From contig JANQMD010000055.1 in NCBI GenBank assembly GCA_028280265.1, positions 67,626-131,625 on the forward strand: a stretch of 64,000 bases of DNA, given 5' to 3'. Below the pieces are notes generated by a model. It made no database searches. It worked only from the letters and a program-made list of their open reading frames with translations, and was not told where the DNA came from. This DNA is from Flavobacteriaceae bacterium. GTDB lineage: Bacteria; Bacteroidota; Bacteroidia; Flavobacteriales; Flavobacteriaceae. The position numbers were made by a program, and so were the translations under genes. Positions 10,231 to 19,273 of the stretch are shown piece after piece. Within the stretch, counting starts at the first letter, position 1; every line of letters begins with the position of its first letter.

Positions 10231-10860
10231 TCAATACCCTGGTAGAAATTTCCACGTTCGTTCCATATATTGTTGGTATTCCTTTCCGTACTCACTTAGT
10301 AGCATTTCCTCTTCCACTTTTATCCGCTTCATATAAACAATGAACATCCCTACTCCGAGGATTGCCAATCCAATATAGCTTTGAAACATGATTGCGTCAC
10401 CCAACATCAATATCCATGCGCCCGTATAACTAGGATGTCTGAATTTTGAATAGAGTCCTTCCGTCATTAAATCTTGTCCTTTCTTGATTTGAAGTGTAGT
10501 ACTAAATGCTTTGTCTAAACTCTTTATTGCCACAATTCGAAATACAATCCCAAACAAAAGCAGACCTACTCCAAGATATGGAAGCCATTGAACTTTCATT
10601 TGTGGAAAGTATGCCCATTCGGTTATTGTTCCTATATGACCAAACAAACTGCATAGTAGTATGAGTAACATCGTTCCTTTATCTGTCTTTTTGTCTCTTG
10701 AAGCCTCATCAAATTTCATTTGAGGTTGCGTGTTCAGAAGTAGAACAATTACAATTGCTGAAAGTATGACTTTAGGTTCGTATAGTAGCTCTAACTTTCC
10801 TAATAATGGTAGGAAAAAAAGAATTAAAAGATATGCTATGGTTGTGAATACAAGTTTCAT
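10231..10860 (-). CDS. Isoprenylcysteine carboxyl methyltransferase family protein
   Basis: The 209-residue membrane protein has about five TM segments and the ICMT-type C-terminal catalytic core: R141-H-P-S-Y-T-G147 for SAM binding, then E183-E-E-M-L with Y-G-K-E-Y-Q-Q-Y and a final P-G-Y. Such enzymes methylate carboxylates (or amines/thiols) of lipid-soluble substrates at the membrane. Its start overlaps the stop of the acyltransferase-like gene by 4 nt, so the pair is translationally coupled. A substrate made by that partner, such as an N-acyl amino acid, would fit but is inference. The family is broad and most bacterial members have no assigned substrate. Confidence 0.8.
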   Translation of the reverse strand: MKLVFTTIAYLLILFFLPLLGKLELLYEPKVILSAIVIVLLLNTQPQMKFDEASRDKKTDKGTMLLILLCSLFGHIGTITEWAYFPQMKVQWLPYLGVGLLLFGIVFRIVAIKSLDKAFSTTLQIKKGQDLMTEGLYSKFRHPSYTGAWILMLGDAIMFQSYIGLAILGVGMFIVYMKRIKVEEEMLLSEYGKEYQQYMERTWKFLPGY

Positions 10861-11567
10861 TTTATTTCATTTAAATTAACAGCACAAGGCTCACCGGCTT
10901 CTTTGAATTTCTCGACCATTCGATTGACGACCAAATTCATTCTTGGTGTCAAATCCTCTAGTACTGCCTGCATCATATAACAAGGTTTAGCACCTTCAAC
11001 AGGATAAAACTCTATTTCTGGGAAGACTATTTTACAATTAAAGTACCTCTCGTAATACATACAATGTTCAATGCTAGCGTTAAAGAAACAATAGTCTATA
11101 TTAAAGAATCTACCAAATGCCCATGCATAACAGATTATGTAGTTCATAAGCAATTTATCTCGATGTTCCTCTATTTTCTGTAAGCGGCTAATTTCACTGA
11201 ATTCTTTGTTCGACTTCTCGAGTTTATGAAAAAAATCGTTTATAATGGTACGTTCATCTTCTTTAACAAACTCAAGGAGCTGTAATTTCTTTCTTGGACC
11301 TCTACTCGTACTCAATTGTGTTATGATTTTAGAAACTTCTTTATTTGGACTGAACGAGTTAACTACTCCATTCATCACCCTGCACGAAGCTAACATTACG
11401 TTTTCCTCAAATGCGCCAACGTGAAATGAGTCGAAATCATAAACATCCATTTCATGGGAATCGTCCTTAGCAACATTCTTGTCAAAATAGGTAGTGAATT
11501 CATTGCGATTTCGATTACGAAAATATTGCTCGAAATCTTCAAATGTATTGATTGGTCTGATGATCAT
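10857..11567 (-). CDS. LuxI/FeeM-like acyl (autoinducer synthase-fold) transferase
   Basis: The protein has 236 residues. It keeps the landmark pattern of autoinducer synthases and FeeM-type N-acyl amino acid synthases: E39-x-D41-x-x-D44 (HEMDVYD), then C-R63 where LuxI has its conserved arginine, and E125-I-S-R128 matching the E-x-S-R of LuxI. The second half (YAWAFGRFFNIDY, then a C-M-Y-Y-E-R-Y segment) resembles the acyl-binding half of FeeM and PEP-CTERM-linked acyltransferases. It would join an acyl group from ACP to an amine. No LuxR-type receptor is adjacent. The fold call rests on motif reading only; a plain GNAT of other function is possible. Confidence 0.6.
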   Translation of the reverse strand: MIIRPINTFEDFEQYFRNRNRNEFTTYFDKNVAKDDSHEMDVYDFDSFHVGAFEENVMLASCRVMNGVVNSFSPNKEVSKIITQLSTSRGPRKKLQLLEFVKEDERTIINDFFHKLEKSNKEFSEISRLQKIEEHRDKLLMNYIICYAWAFGRFFNIDYCFFNASIEHCMYYERYFNCKIVFPEIEFYPVEGAKPCYMMQAVLEDLTPRMNLVVNRMVEKFKEAGEPCAVNLNEIK

Positions 11568-11709
11568 TTAATCTGTTTTCTAATTATTTATCTCGGTTAA
11601 CGTGCCACAATTTCTTGCCAAACTCAAAGTGTATTTATTTTTACTTTGTTTCAATTCAAACTTAATAGCGTATAAATATCACTCGCTTGAGTACTATGCA
11701 TATATCAAT

Positions 11710-11927
11710 AAAACAATTACAGAAAGCATACATGAAGTATCTTTCTCTTTTTCATGACACTGTATGATTCTTGGCTACACAGTATGACAACTTAGTGCTA
11801 GACTCAGAATGAAAAACAGCGTGAATGCTACGTTTGGGGACGCAACTTCCGTTTATGGGGACAGAACGGAAACTGGATTTCAAAGATAGAGAAAAAGGGG
11901 AAATGGACAAGAATGAAAGAGAAAAGG
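11710..11927. repeat. Direct repeat copy B flanking the 10.2-11.6 kb genes
   Basis: It is the partner of copy A at 9983-10142 in the same orientation. It carries an extra ~78 nt between the two homologous blocks (11757-11834). The hairpin of the second block is kept here as TTCCGTT with AACGGAA. The two copies enclose the acyltransferase/methyltransferase pair. Confidence 0.75.
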
Positions 11928-11990
11928 GATTCCATAAGTTCATTTTATTCGGCTAGGAATAAACACTTACTAGGATAGTATGAAAAAATA

Positions 11991-12025
11991 AGATCGCTTC
12001 TGGTCTTTTAGACCTTCGCGATGAC
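11991..12025. repeat. Dispersed palindromic repeat (…GCGATGAC type)
   Basis: AGATCGCTTC at the left and TTCGCGATGAC at the right flank a GGTCT/AGACC stem. The ends resemble those of the element inserted in purL (GTCATTGC / GCAATCT-type ends), so this may be a member of the same loose family. Confidence 0.4.
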
Positions 12026-12216
12026 AAAAAAAGATGTTATTCCTGACATGAGTAGCTTGAGTTTGACTTAAGAAAATCAATATCAATTTGGATGTTTTTC
12101 TGTCAGACTGAGCCTGCCTTGTCGGCAGACAGGCCTGTCGGAGTCCAGAAAAATGTACCTAACTTATCGCCAGCCTGTCGGCTAGGCAGGGCAGACAGGC
12201 TCGATGTGGCAATGAG

Positions 12217-13722
12217 TTACTGACTTTTAAGATAATCAATCACTGCTTTGCGAATATCATAAGCAGATTCTCCTTCTTTGGGTTTGTAGACAGCAATAAC
12301 TTCTGGATTTTTCTCGTGGAGTATGGGAATGTCTAAGCCTCTCATTAAATAATCACTTAATGCCACTGTATAATTCTTTTTTGGAGCTATTCTTTTACCA
12401 TCTACAAACCATTCTCCATCTTTAGATTCCACAAGATGTCTCTGTAAATGTGCTCCTGTTCCTGCTGCATTGTTACCATAGTCTAATACCTGCTCCAATA
12501 AACTTCCTTTCATTGTGACTTTAAAAACGCTTCCTCCGTAAGGTAGTACTCGAAAAATATCAACACTGTTGATATCACCCACCAATTCATCGTCGATACG
12601 AATAGACCCTCCATTGACAAAGGCACATACCACCTCACCTTTGTAAGCATGGTGCATGGATTTTGCGATTAAGGCGCCTAAATTGGTTTGTACAGAACGA
12701 ATGGGGGTATCTCGCCCGTCTAAAGGTTCATCAGTAGTGTGTACAACTTCAAAAGGGTTCTCCACTACTTTGGAGATTTGTTTGTTTAAGATATCTTGCC
12801 ATTTGTCAACAATCTTTTTTAATTCTGTATCTTCTTGAATTTCTGAATTGATCTCTTTTAGTTCAGACGTAATGGTTGACTTCCCTGTTTTTTTATCATA
12901 TTCAATCCGATGAATATAAGCTGTCTTCGCATTTGCATCTGCCTTTTTTATCAATGTATTTCCTACTTTTTCGTCTTTGTAAGTATGCTCATGACCTCCC
13001 ATAATCAATGGAAGTTCAGGAAGTAGTTTGGCTATCTTTTTATCTTGAACAATTGTCACATGTGTCAAGCCAAAAACAACGTCTGCCTGATCTTTTATGG
13101 CATTGTATTCCTTTTGAATTTCTTCATACATATCGGAATATTTCACATAACTCTTAGGATTTGAAGGAATGCAAACGCTTATGAATCCTATCTTGATTTT
13201 TGTACCATCCTCATCACTGATTTCTTTGATGTAAGAACCTTTTATGGGTTCTTTTTTACCATCTACCATACGATGAAAAGGTGCAACTTCATTATCTAAC
13301 TGATTCATGACATTGGCAGAAATCCATTGAAACTCACTCTCATTCATTCGTTTTTGCAAATCTTTGTTACTCAAATCAAATTCGTGATTCCCAAAAGCAA
13401 CCAACTCAAAATCCATTGCGTTCATCACTTCCACCATCTGTTTTCCTCGAATTCGGTCTCCTTCGTATTTCATGGTACCTAATAAAGAAGGATTTAAAAA
13501 GTCACCAGCCATGACCAGCATCGTATTCGGATTCTCTTGTTTCAAATTTTGATGAATCGTTTCTAAGCGAGCCATTCCGCCATACTTCCCTCCTTGTATC
13601 GGAGCTATTTCATAGACATCATTTACTTGTAAAAATGTAAATGAAATTTTGTCATCGTCTTTCGAGCAAGACGCAAGGAATACAAAAGAAAAAAGAATGG
13701 ATAAAAAAGAAATACGTCTCAT
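12217..13722 (-). CDS. 5'-nucleotidase/metallophosphatase lipoprotein
   Basis: The protein has 501 residues from the chosen start. An in-frame ATG 18 nt upstream exists, but starting at MRRISFL gives a clean lipoprotein signal with lipobox LASC (Cys19), so the product is probably anchored in the envelope. The metallophosphatase domain shows VNDVYE, GDFLN, GNHEFD and GGHEHTY; the C-terminal 5'-nucleotidase domain has NLGALIAKS and NGGSIR. UshA-type enzymes release phosphate from nucleotides or sugar nucleotides for salvage; the exact substrate is open. It follows the HMG-CoA lyase-like gene by 63 nt on the same strand. Confidence 0.88.
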   Translation of the reverse strand: MRRISFLSILFSFVFLASCSKDDDKISFTFLQVNDVYEIAPIQGGKYGGMARLETIHQNLKQENPNTMLVMAGDFLNPSLLGTMKYEGDRIRGKQMVEVMNAMDFELVAFGNHEFDLSNKDLQKRMNESEFQWISANVMNQLDNEVAPFHRMVDGKKEPIKGSYIKEISDEDGTKIKIGFISVCIPSNPKSYVKYSDMYEEIQKEYNAIKDQADVVFGLTHVTIVQDKKIAKLLPELPLIMGGHEHTYKDEKVGNTLIKKADANAKTAYIHRIEYDKKTGKSTITSELKEINSEIQEDTELKKIVDKWQDILNKQISKVVENPFEVVHTTDEPLDGRDTPIRSVQTNLGALIAKSMHHAYKGEVVCAFVNGGSIRIDDELVGDINSVDIFRVLPYGGSVFKVTMKGSLLEQVLDYGNNAAGTGAHLQRHLVESKDGEWFVDGKRIAPKKNYTVALSDYLMRGLDIPILHEKNPEVIAVYKPKEGESAYDIRKAVIDYLKSQ

Positions 13723-13785
13723 AAGATTGATTTTACACAAATCTACATTTTGAAACGGAAAGCTGTATAAAAAAATAGTAAAAGC

Positions 13786-14643
13786 TTATAAAAAAACTTG
13801 TAATGCCTGATTGTAAGCACTTTCAAAACTCATCGGTCGGATACCTGTTTCTGCTTTCTGTTCTGTAAAATAAGAAACTAGCTTTTCAGTGGGCATATTC
13901 CCAGTCAACTCATCCTTTGCCATCGGGCAGCCGCCATAACCTTTGATAGCACCATCGAATCTTCGACATCCTGCCTTGTAGGCTGCATCTATTTTTTCAT
14001 GCCACGTATCGGGTGTTGTGTGCAGGTGAGCTCCAAACTCAATCTCAGGGTATTTTGGAATCAAATTAGAAAACAAATAATCGATTACTTCTGGTGTTGA
14101 GCTTCCAATAGTATCTGAAAGTGATAGGATTTTAACTCCCATATGGGATAGTCTTTCCGTCCATTCACCGACAATGTCAACATTCCAAGGATCTCCATAA
14201 GGATTTCCAAATCCCATCGATAAATAAGCCACTACCTCCTTGTTACTCCTATTGGCAATTAATAAAATTTCTTGCAAAGTTTCTATGGATTGCGCAATCG
14301 TTTTGTGTGTATTACGCATTTGAAAGTTCTCTGAGATAGAGAAAGGATAGCCTAAATAGTCGATTTCTGAAAATTGAGCTGCATCGTTGGCACCGCGAAC
14401 ATTGGCTATGATTGCCAATAATTTACTTTTCGTTTTTGATAAATCTAGCTGTTCTAACACCTCAGCGGTATCTCTCATTTGAGGAATTGCTTTTGGCGAC
14501 ACAAAGCTCCCAAAGTCAATTGTATCAAAGCCAACTCGTAGTAAAGAATTGATGTATTGTGCTTTGGCTTCGGTAGGAATAAAATGGCTTTTGATGCCTT
14601 GCATGGCATCCCGAGGACATTCGATTATCTTGACTTGATTCAT
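13786..14643 (-). CDS. Hydroxymethylglutaryl-CoA lyase family enzyme
   Basis: The protein has 285 residues with the HMG-CoA lyase TIM-barrel plan: N-terminal C-P-R11-D12 metal/substrate site, D177 in SLSDTIG, H206-x-H208 (AHLHTT), and the mobile loop G-G-C239-P with the catalytic cysteine, followed by ELTGNMPTE. The enzyme splits 3-hydroxy-3-methylglutaryl-CoA to acetoacetate and acetyl-CoA at the end of leucine degradation. The usual PRDGxQ is PRDAMQ here, so a related substrate is possible. It starts 34 nt after the STN receptor gene and may be its co-transcribed partner. Confidence 0.85.
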   Translation of the reverse strand: MNQVKIIECPRDAMQGIKSHFIPTEAKAQYINSLLRVGFDTIDFGSFVSPKAIPQMRDTAEVLEQLDLSKTKSKLLAIIANVRGANDAAQFSEIDYLGYPFSISENFQMRNTHKTIAQSIETLQEILLIANRSNKEVVAYLSMGFGNPYGDPWNVDIVGEWTERLSHMGVKILSLSDTIGSSTPEVIDYLFSNLIPKYPEIEFGAHLHTTPDTWHEKIDAAYKAGCRRFDGAIKGYGGCPMAKDELTGNMPTEKLVSYFTEQKAETGIRPMSFESAYNQALQVFL

Positions 14644-14677
14644 CGATCAAATATACAACAAAACCGAAACCGATTTC

Positions 14678-16999
14678 TTAAAAATAAACTCTAAAAACAA
14701 TGTTAGGAGTCATTCTCAGGCCTAAGTTCGTTTGTTCTATTAGATTGGTATTTCCATTTTCGTCAAAACGGACTCTAAAACCTCTATCAATTTCATTACT
14801 TCTATTATAGACATTCACAATTGAGGCACCCAATCTTGCTTTTATTTTATTCTTTGGGTCGAAATAAAAATCGTAAAAAGCACTTACATCTAACTTATGG
14901 TAATTACTGAGTCTTTTGTTATTCTGCCCTAAGAAAACCAATTCATTGTTATTTAAAGTCAAAACTTCAGAATAAGGTCTTCCTGTTGCAAATTGCCAAC
15001 CCAAAGAAAATTGGAACTGATCGTACTTATAAGAATTTGTCCATGAAATGATATGTCTCTGATCGAAATTCCCCGGGAAAGTACCAGACTGTAAACCAGG
15101 AAACTCAAAATCGTTTTTACTGTATGTATAGCCTAACCAAGTTCTAAATCGATTCACTTTTTTCTTCAACAAAATATCAACTCCTTGCACTGTACTATTT
15201 CCCGAAGCGTATTCTGATGTTACTATTGTTGAATTAAATCCTCTTGTAAATGAAGTAAGTCCTTTTACTTTTTTGTAATATGCCTCTACATCTAACTTCC
15301 ATCCATTTTTATTGAAAAAGAAGCCAAAAGTAGCCTGTTTATTATTCAATACAGGAATTCCTTGTCCTTTGTCTGTGAGTACCCAAATTGCATTTCCTAA
15401 ACCTAAATCATTAAAGTCAAAAGAGGTTAATTGACTGATTGCCTGATTTTTGATCTCAATAGACATTTTCAGTTTCAAATGGTTATTCAAATTATAATGA
15501 CCATACAATCTTGGTTCCAAGAAGAACTCATCAACCCCTGAATACAAGCTTGTTCTTAAGCCTCCTCTCAAATATACCTTTTCAGTCTTGTGCTCAGTTT
15601 CGAAATACATATTATGCGTAGCCAATTCTGTTCTTCCTTCTTCAAATACGATAGCTGATCCGTTAAAGTTCAAATTATAATCAACATAATAATCTACAAG
15701 TTCATAACCCAATTTAATAGCTAAATTTTCTTTCAATTGATGTTTGGCTTGTAGCTGAATTCCAAGGTCCTTAACAATATTTTTATTAGATGATGTCTCT
15801 TCAATATTTCTAGGTCCAAAAAGGGTAAAACGATAATCAGAATTAAATTCAGAATACTTTACAGATGATTTAAAAGCCCATTTTTGATTTGGAATGTAAT
15901 CCCAAAAAACACTTAACCCCTTATTGTTTATGTTTAATTGATCTCTTGTTCCGTATTGATGAGAATCTATATTCGCATAATTCAAAGAATTTTCTACCAA
16001 AAGAGAACTGATACTGATCTTATTGGTTTGATTGGGTTGAAAGATCAATTTTGTATTGATATCCAAAAAATCAAACTGATCGCTCAAAACTGTCAACTTT
16101 TCTTCTTGTAATATGCTATTTGTTTCTTCAATCTTGGTGTTTTGAAAAACTTTGTCGCTGAACGAATTAAACGTTGGTAAATCTATGATATCATTAATAG
16201 ATCTACGAGCGGATAGCAATAGACCTACTTTATCTTTTTTAAGAGGAGTTTTAACAAATATATCTGAATGTAAGAAATTAACGCCGCCTCCACCAGAAAC
16301 TTCATCAGGTACTTCTACCATTGAATTGATATCAATAACTCCTGCGATTCTATCTCCAAATTCTGATTTGGTACCACTTCTAAAAACATTTACGGATTCT
16401 ACTACATAAGGATTGAATGGAGATATCATACCAAACAGATGTCCTTGGTGGTAAATTTTAATTCCATCATAAAGGATTAAATTCTGATCTGGAGTTCCGC
16501 CCCGTATGTGAAGATTAGAGGCTGATTCAGTAGGACTAGATATGCCTGGTAGTAGTTGTAAACTCTGAAGTATGTCAGGATCTGTAAGCCCAGGTAAAAC
16601 ACCTAGTTTTTTTGGCTTCATGGTGATGGAGCCATCATTTTTATTTTGATCGAACCCCGAAGTCAAATATTCTGTGACCAATACTACTTCGTCTAGAAGA
16701 TTGTAATTTTTTGGAAGGTTAGTCGGTTTTATAACGATATTTTCTTCATCTAAAAAAACAAAGTCCAAATTTAAATCAAAGGCAATTTCTTTTAAAAAGA
16801 ACTCTAAATTCGCTTCTTTTTTATAGGTTACAAACCGATCTTTTAACAGCTTACTATTGAAAGCAAAACGAACATTGTAATCCTCTTCTAAGTCACCAAT
16901 TACTTTTTCAAGAGGGGTGTTGAGATATGAAAAAGACCTTTGTTGTGAAAAAACAAAAGTTGTCATCACTAAGAAAAGTAAAAAAAGTAGTTTGCGCAT
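14678..16999 (-). CDS. TonB-dependent receptor with N-terminal STN domain
   Basis: The protein has 773 residues: signal peptide 1-18, then an STN (secretin/TonB short N-terminal) domain at about 22-93, a plug domain near 120-230 (LPGLTDPDILQSLQLLPGI, LHIRGGTPDQNLILYDGIKI) and an outer-membrane barrel ending FRVYF. The STN domain lets the occupied receptor signal to an anti-sigma factor. The FecR gene sits immediately upstream with one base of overlap and the ECF sigma gene precedes that, so the three form a cell-surface signalling unit. There is no SusD-like partner, so the ligand is not obviously a glycan. Ligand unknown. Confidence 0.9.
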   Translation of the reverse strand: MRKLLFLLFLVMTTFVFSQQRSFSYLNTPLEKVIGDLEEDYNVRFAFNSKLLKDRFVTYKKEANLEFFLKEIAFDLNLDFVFLDEENIVIKPTNLPKNYNLLDEVVLVTEYLTSGFDQNKNDGSITMKPKKLGVLPGLTDPDILQSLQLLPGISSPTESASNLHIRGGTPDQNLILYDGIKIYHQGHLFGMISPFNPYVVESVNVFRSGTKSEFGDRIAGVIDINSMVEVPDEVSGGGGVNFLHSDIFVKTPLKKDKVGLLLSARRSINDIIDLPTFNSFSDKVFQNTKIEETNSILQEEKLTVLSDQFDFLDINTKLIFQPNQTNKISISSLLVENSLNYANIDSHQYGTRDQLNINNKGLSVFWDYIPNQKWAFKSSVKYSEFNSDYRFTLFGPRNIEETSSNKNIVKDLGIQLQAKHQLKENLAIKLGYELVDYYVDYNLNFNGSAIVFEEGRTELATHNMYFETEHKTEKVYLRGGLRTSLYSGVDEFFLEPRLYGHYNLNNHLKLKMSIEIKNQAISQLTSFDFNDLGLGNAIWVLTDKGQGIPVLNNKQATFGFFFNKNGWKLDVEAYYKKVKGLTSFTRGFNSTIVTSEYASGNSTVQGVDILLKKKVNRFRTWLGYTYSKNDFEFPGLQSGTFPGNFDQRHIISWTNSYKYDQFQFSLGWQFATGRPYSEVLTLNNNELVFLGQNNKRLSNYHKLDVSAFYDFYFDPKNKIKARLGASIVNVYNRSNEIDRGFRVRFDENGNTNLIEQTNLGLRMTPNIVFRVYF

Positions 17000-17910
17000 T
17001 AATCCTTTTTAATGACAACGTCGCCATTTGCATTCTTAGTATAGGAAATATCCATTGCTACAAAGACGATTTGCAAGGCTTTTTCTAAGTTGTCATGCTG
17101 AAAACTACCTGTAAAATTAGCGTTTTTTAAATATTCTTTTCCAAAAATTTTGAGATTAAATTGCCGTTCTAACTCCTCTACTACTTGAAGAATAGGGACG
17201 GTGTCAAAGCTACTCTTGTGTGAAAGCCAATCTGGAGTTTCTGATTCTACTTTATAAGATTGTTCCATTTCACCCGCTATCGAGTATGCCTCTCCCTTTT
17301 TAAGGACAATTGAAGGTTTATCTTGAATGCTTACTTCTACACTTCCTTCATAACAGATCACATTGTAAAAGTTATCTCTTGAGCTAACAATGAATTGAGT
17401 TCCTAAAACCTTCACAGTCCCTTCATTTGTCTCCACGGTAAAGACATTTCCTTTCTCAACATTGAAAAATGCTTCTCCCAATAAGTTCAAACTTCTTTTC
17501 TTCTCCCATCCATACTTTTTAAAACTTACTTCGGAATCAGCATTTAAAGTCACTTTAGAACCATCGGGCAAATCAAATTTCATTTGCTCTGCATATCCTG
17601 CAACGTAAGAGGTAGTTGAAAATAAAAAGCTGTAAACAAAGAATATAACAGCAATGGAAGCAGCTGCGGCATAAGACCATAATGGAATGACTCGTCTGCG
17701 TTTCTGCTCAACTCGCTTAGGTAATTTCTCTAATGTTTTTTGAAGGTTTTCTTCCACATCGAAAGATGGCATTTCTACAGTTTCCATAGCCTCAACAATC
17801 TGAGAATACTTAGAAAAATCATCCGATTTTTCAAAATCTCGAAGTTCTTTTTCTCTCAATTCACCAGCAAGCCAGCGAGCTAAAAAAGTATCATCGTATT
17901 GTTGTTTCAT
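16999..17910 (-). CDS. FecR-family anti-sigma factor
   Basis: The protein has 303 residues: a cytoplasmic N-terminal helix region (1-75) with an internal WLAGEL motif, one TM segment at about 81-100, a FecR domain (LPDGSKVTLNADSEVSF, VKVLGTQFIV) and a C-terminal DUF4974 domain, the Bacteroidota version. It would hold the neighbouring ECF sigma factor and receive the signal from the STN domain of the receptor, whose start overlaps its stop by one base. Confidence 0.92.
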   Translation of the reverse strand: MKQQYDDTFLARWLAGELREKELRDFEKSDDFSKYSQIVEAMETVEMPSFDVEENLQKTLEKLPKRVEQKRRRVIPLWSYAAAASIAVIFFVYSFLFSTTSYVAGYAEQMKFDLPDGSKVTLNADSEVSFKKYGWEKKRSLNLLGEAFFNVEKGNVFTVETNEGTVKVLGTQFIVSSRDNFYNVICYEGSVEVSIQDKPSIVLKKGEAYSIAGEMEQSYKVESETPDWLSHKSSFDTVPILQVVEELERQFNLKIFGKEYLKNANFTGSFQHDNLEKALQIVFVAMDISYTKNANGDVVIKKD

Positions 17911-17963
17911 ATTTTTCTTTAACGTATCTATATTTGAAACAATTTATGTTCAAAATACCCTAC

Positions 17964-18482
17964 CTATATTTTATAGTTTTTAATTTTTTCTCTTAAATGT
18001 AGCATTGCCTGATGCATTCTTTTTTCGACAGCTTTCTGTGAAATCCCTAGGATTTCAGCTATCTCTCTGTATTTTTTCTTTTCAATTCGATTGAGTAGAA
18101 ACACTTCTCTCTGTTTTTCAGAAAGTGAGTTGATGGCATCATTCAGCTCTTGTTGAAACTCTTTTTCTCGTAATACAAATTCTGGAGTCTCTTTGTTGAT
18201 TGTATCCCTTTTGGTTTGCTGGTATTTTAAAACAACTTTTTGGTGTTCAACCTGGTTGAAAAAATCATTTTTTACCACGGTAAATAAGAACGCTTTTGCT
18301 TTTTCAAAAGGCACTTTGGCGCAATTCTTCCATAATTTTACAAAAGCATCTTGCATTAAGTCTTCTGCCTGATCAGAATTACCACACTTAAAAAAAATGA
18401 AGTTACGCACGTCTTTTGCATAATCTCGAAAGACTTTTGCATATACCTTCTCTTCACATACAGAATTAAAAGAGTTATTCAT
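17964..18482 (-). CDS. ECF sigma-70 factor
   Basis: The protein has 172 residues. Region 2 includes QAEDLMQDAFVKLWKN and region 4 is the helix-turn-helix KYREIAEILGISQKAVEKRM. There is no long linker or extra domain, which fits the FecI-like/SigZ-type factors paired with FecR in Bacteroidota. It precedes fecR by 53 nt. It presumably directs transcription of the receptor locus when the receptor is occupied. Confidence 0.93.
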   Translation of the reverse strand: MNNSFNSVCEEKVYAKVFRDYAKDVRNFIFFKCGNSDQAEDLMQDAFVKLWKNCAKVPFEKAKAFLFTVVKNDFFNQVEHQKVVLKYQQTKRDTINKETPEFVLREKEFQQELNDAINSLSEKQREVFLLNRIEKKKYREIAEILGISQKAVEKRMHQAMLHLREKIKNYKI

Positions 18483-18545
18483 GAATGATAGCTATCGGGT
18501 AAATTTACTTTTTTCCATATAAAATATAGCATTTCCGATCGTATT

Positions 18546-19169
18546 TTAATCTAAAAATAGCCAACATGCAATTCCTAAAAAAACAATCACCTGTAACCAC
18601 TTTAGCCAGACACCAATTTGTTGATTACTTTGAATCTGCTCAGAAACTTTACCGCCTAGAAGTGCAATGGATGAAAAAATAACAAATGAGGTAAGTATAA
18701 ACAGACCTCCCAATACATAAAACTGTACGACAGTTGATAATGATTCTGAAAATAAAAACCCTGGGAATAACGCAAGAAAAAAGATGGTTACCTTAGGATT
18801 CAGTACATTCATTAAAAAGCCTACTTTGAATAATTGAATGGGCGTTTTTTTTTCAATACCATTATTTGTGTTTACCGAAATAGAAGCATCGCTTCGAAAT
18901 ACTTTATATGCTAGGTAAATTAGATACAAAGCCCCTGCTATTTTAATTCCTAAAAATACAGCTGGCACACTGGTAATAATGGTTGATACACCAAAAGCAA
19001 CCAATGTTGTGTGAATAATACAGCCTGTCATTAAGCCTGCAACTGTAGCCAAACCATACTTTTTACCATGAACCACACTTTGCATTAGAACAAAAATGTT
19101 GTCAGGCCCTGGTGATATTGCTAAAATTGCTACTGCCAGCACAAATGATATTAGAATTTCAATATTCAA
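18546..19169 (-). CDS. LysE/RhtB family amino-acid exporter
   Basis: The 207-residue integral membrane protein has six hydrophobic segments, the family motif ISPGPDNIFVL near 18-28 and the later G-F-L-M-N-V-L-N-P-K segment. Members export amino acids or their analogues; the substrate cannot be told. It lies 63 nt upstream of the sigma factor on the same strand and is divergent from the spondin-domain gene. Confidence 0.9.
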   Translation of the reverse strand: MNIEILISFVLAVAILAISPGPDNIFVLMQSVVHGKKYGLATVAGLMTGCIIHTTLVAFGVSTIITSVPAVFLGIKIAGALYLIYLAYKVFRSDASISVNTNNGIEKKTPIQLFKVGFLMNVLNPKVTIFFLALFPGFLFSESLSTVVQFYVLGGLFILTSFVIFSSIALLGGKVSEQIQSNQQIGVWLKWLQVIVFLGIACWLFLD

Positions 19170-19273
19170 TGAATTGTAAGGAAGTTATGATTATGAGGAC
19201 GAAAATAAATATTTATCTGACAATAGATGAGGATAAATGCAAAGAATGTTTTCTAACAATGAATCTTAAATAA

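Larger units (their letters stand above)
11568..12216. repeat. Gene-free stretch: repeat copy B plus palindromic repeats
   Basis: No gene is supported. It holds direct repeat copy B (11710-11927), a palindromic repeat at 11991-12025 with an inner GGTCT-TTT-AGACC hairpin and GCGATGAC end, and GC-rich palindromic text at 12101-12206, including AGCCTGTC pairing with GACAGGCT across 14 nt. Short reading frames here are by-products of the repeats. Confidence 0.6.

Noticed and set aside
11752..11943. 63-residue minus-strand reading frame
   Set aside because: It lies wholly within repeat copy B and has no counterpart in copy A.
14678..18482. SusC/SusD-type glycan utilisation locus
   Set aside because: There is no SusD-like lipoprotein and no glycoside hydrolase; the receptor has an STN domain and pairs only with FecR and a sigma factor.
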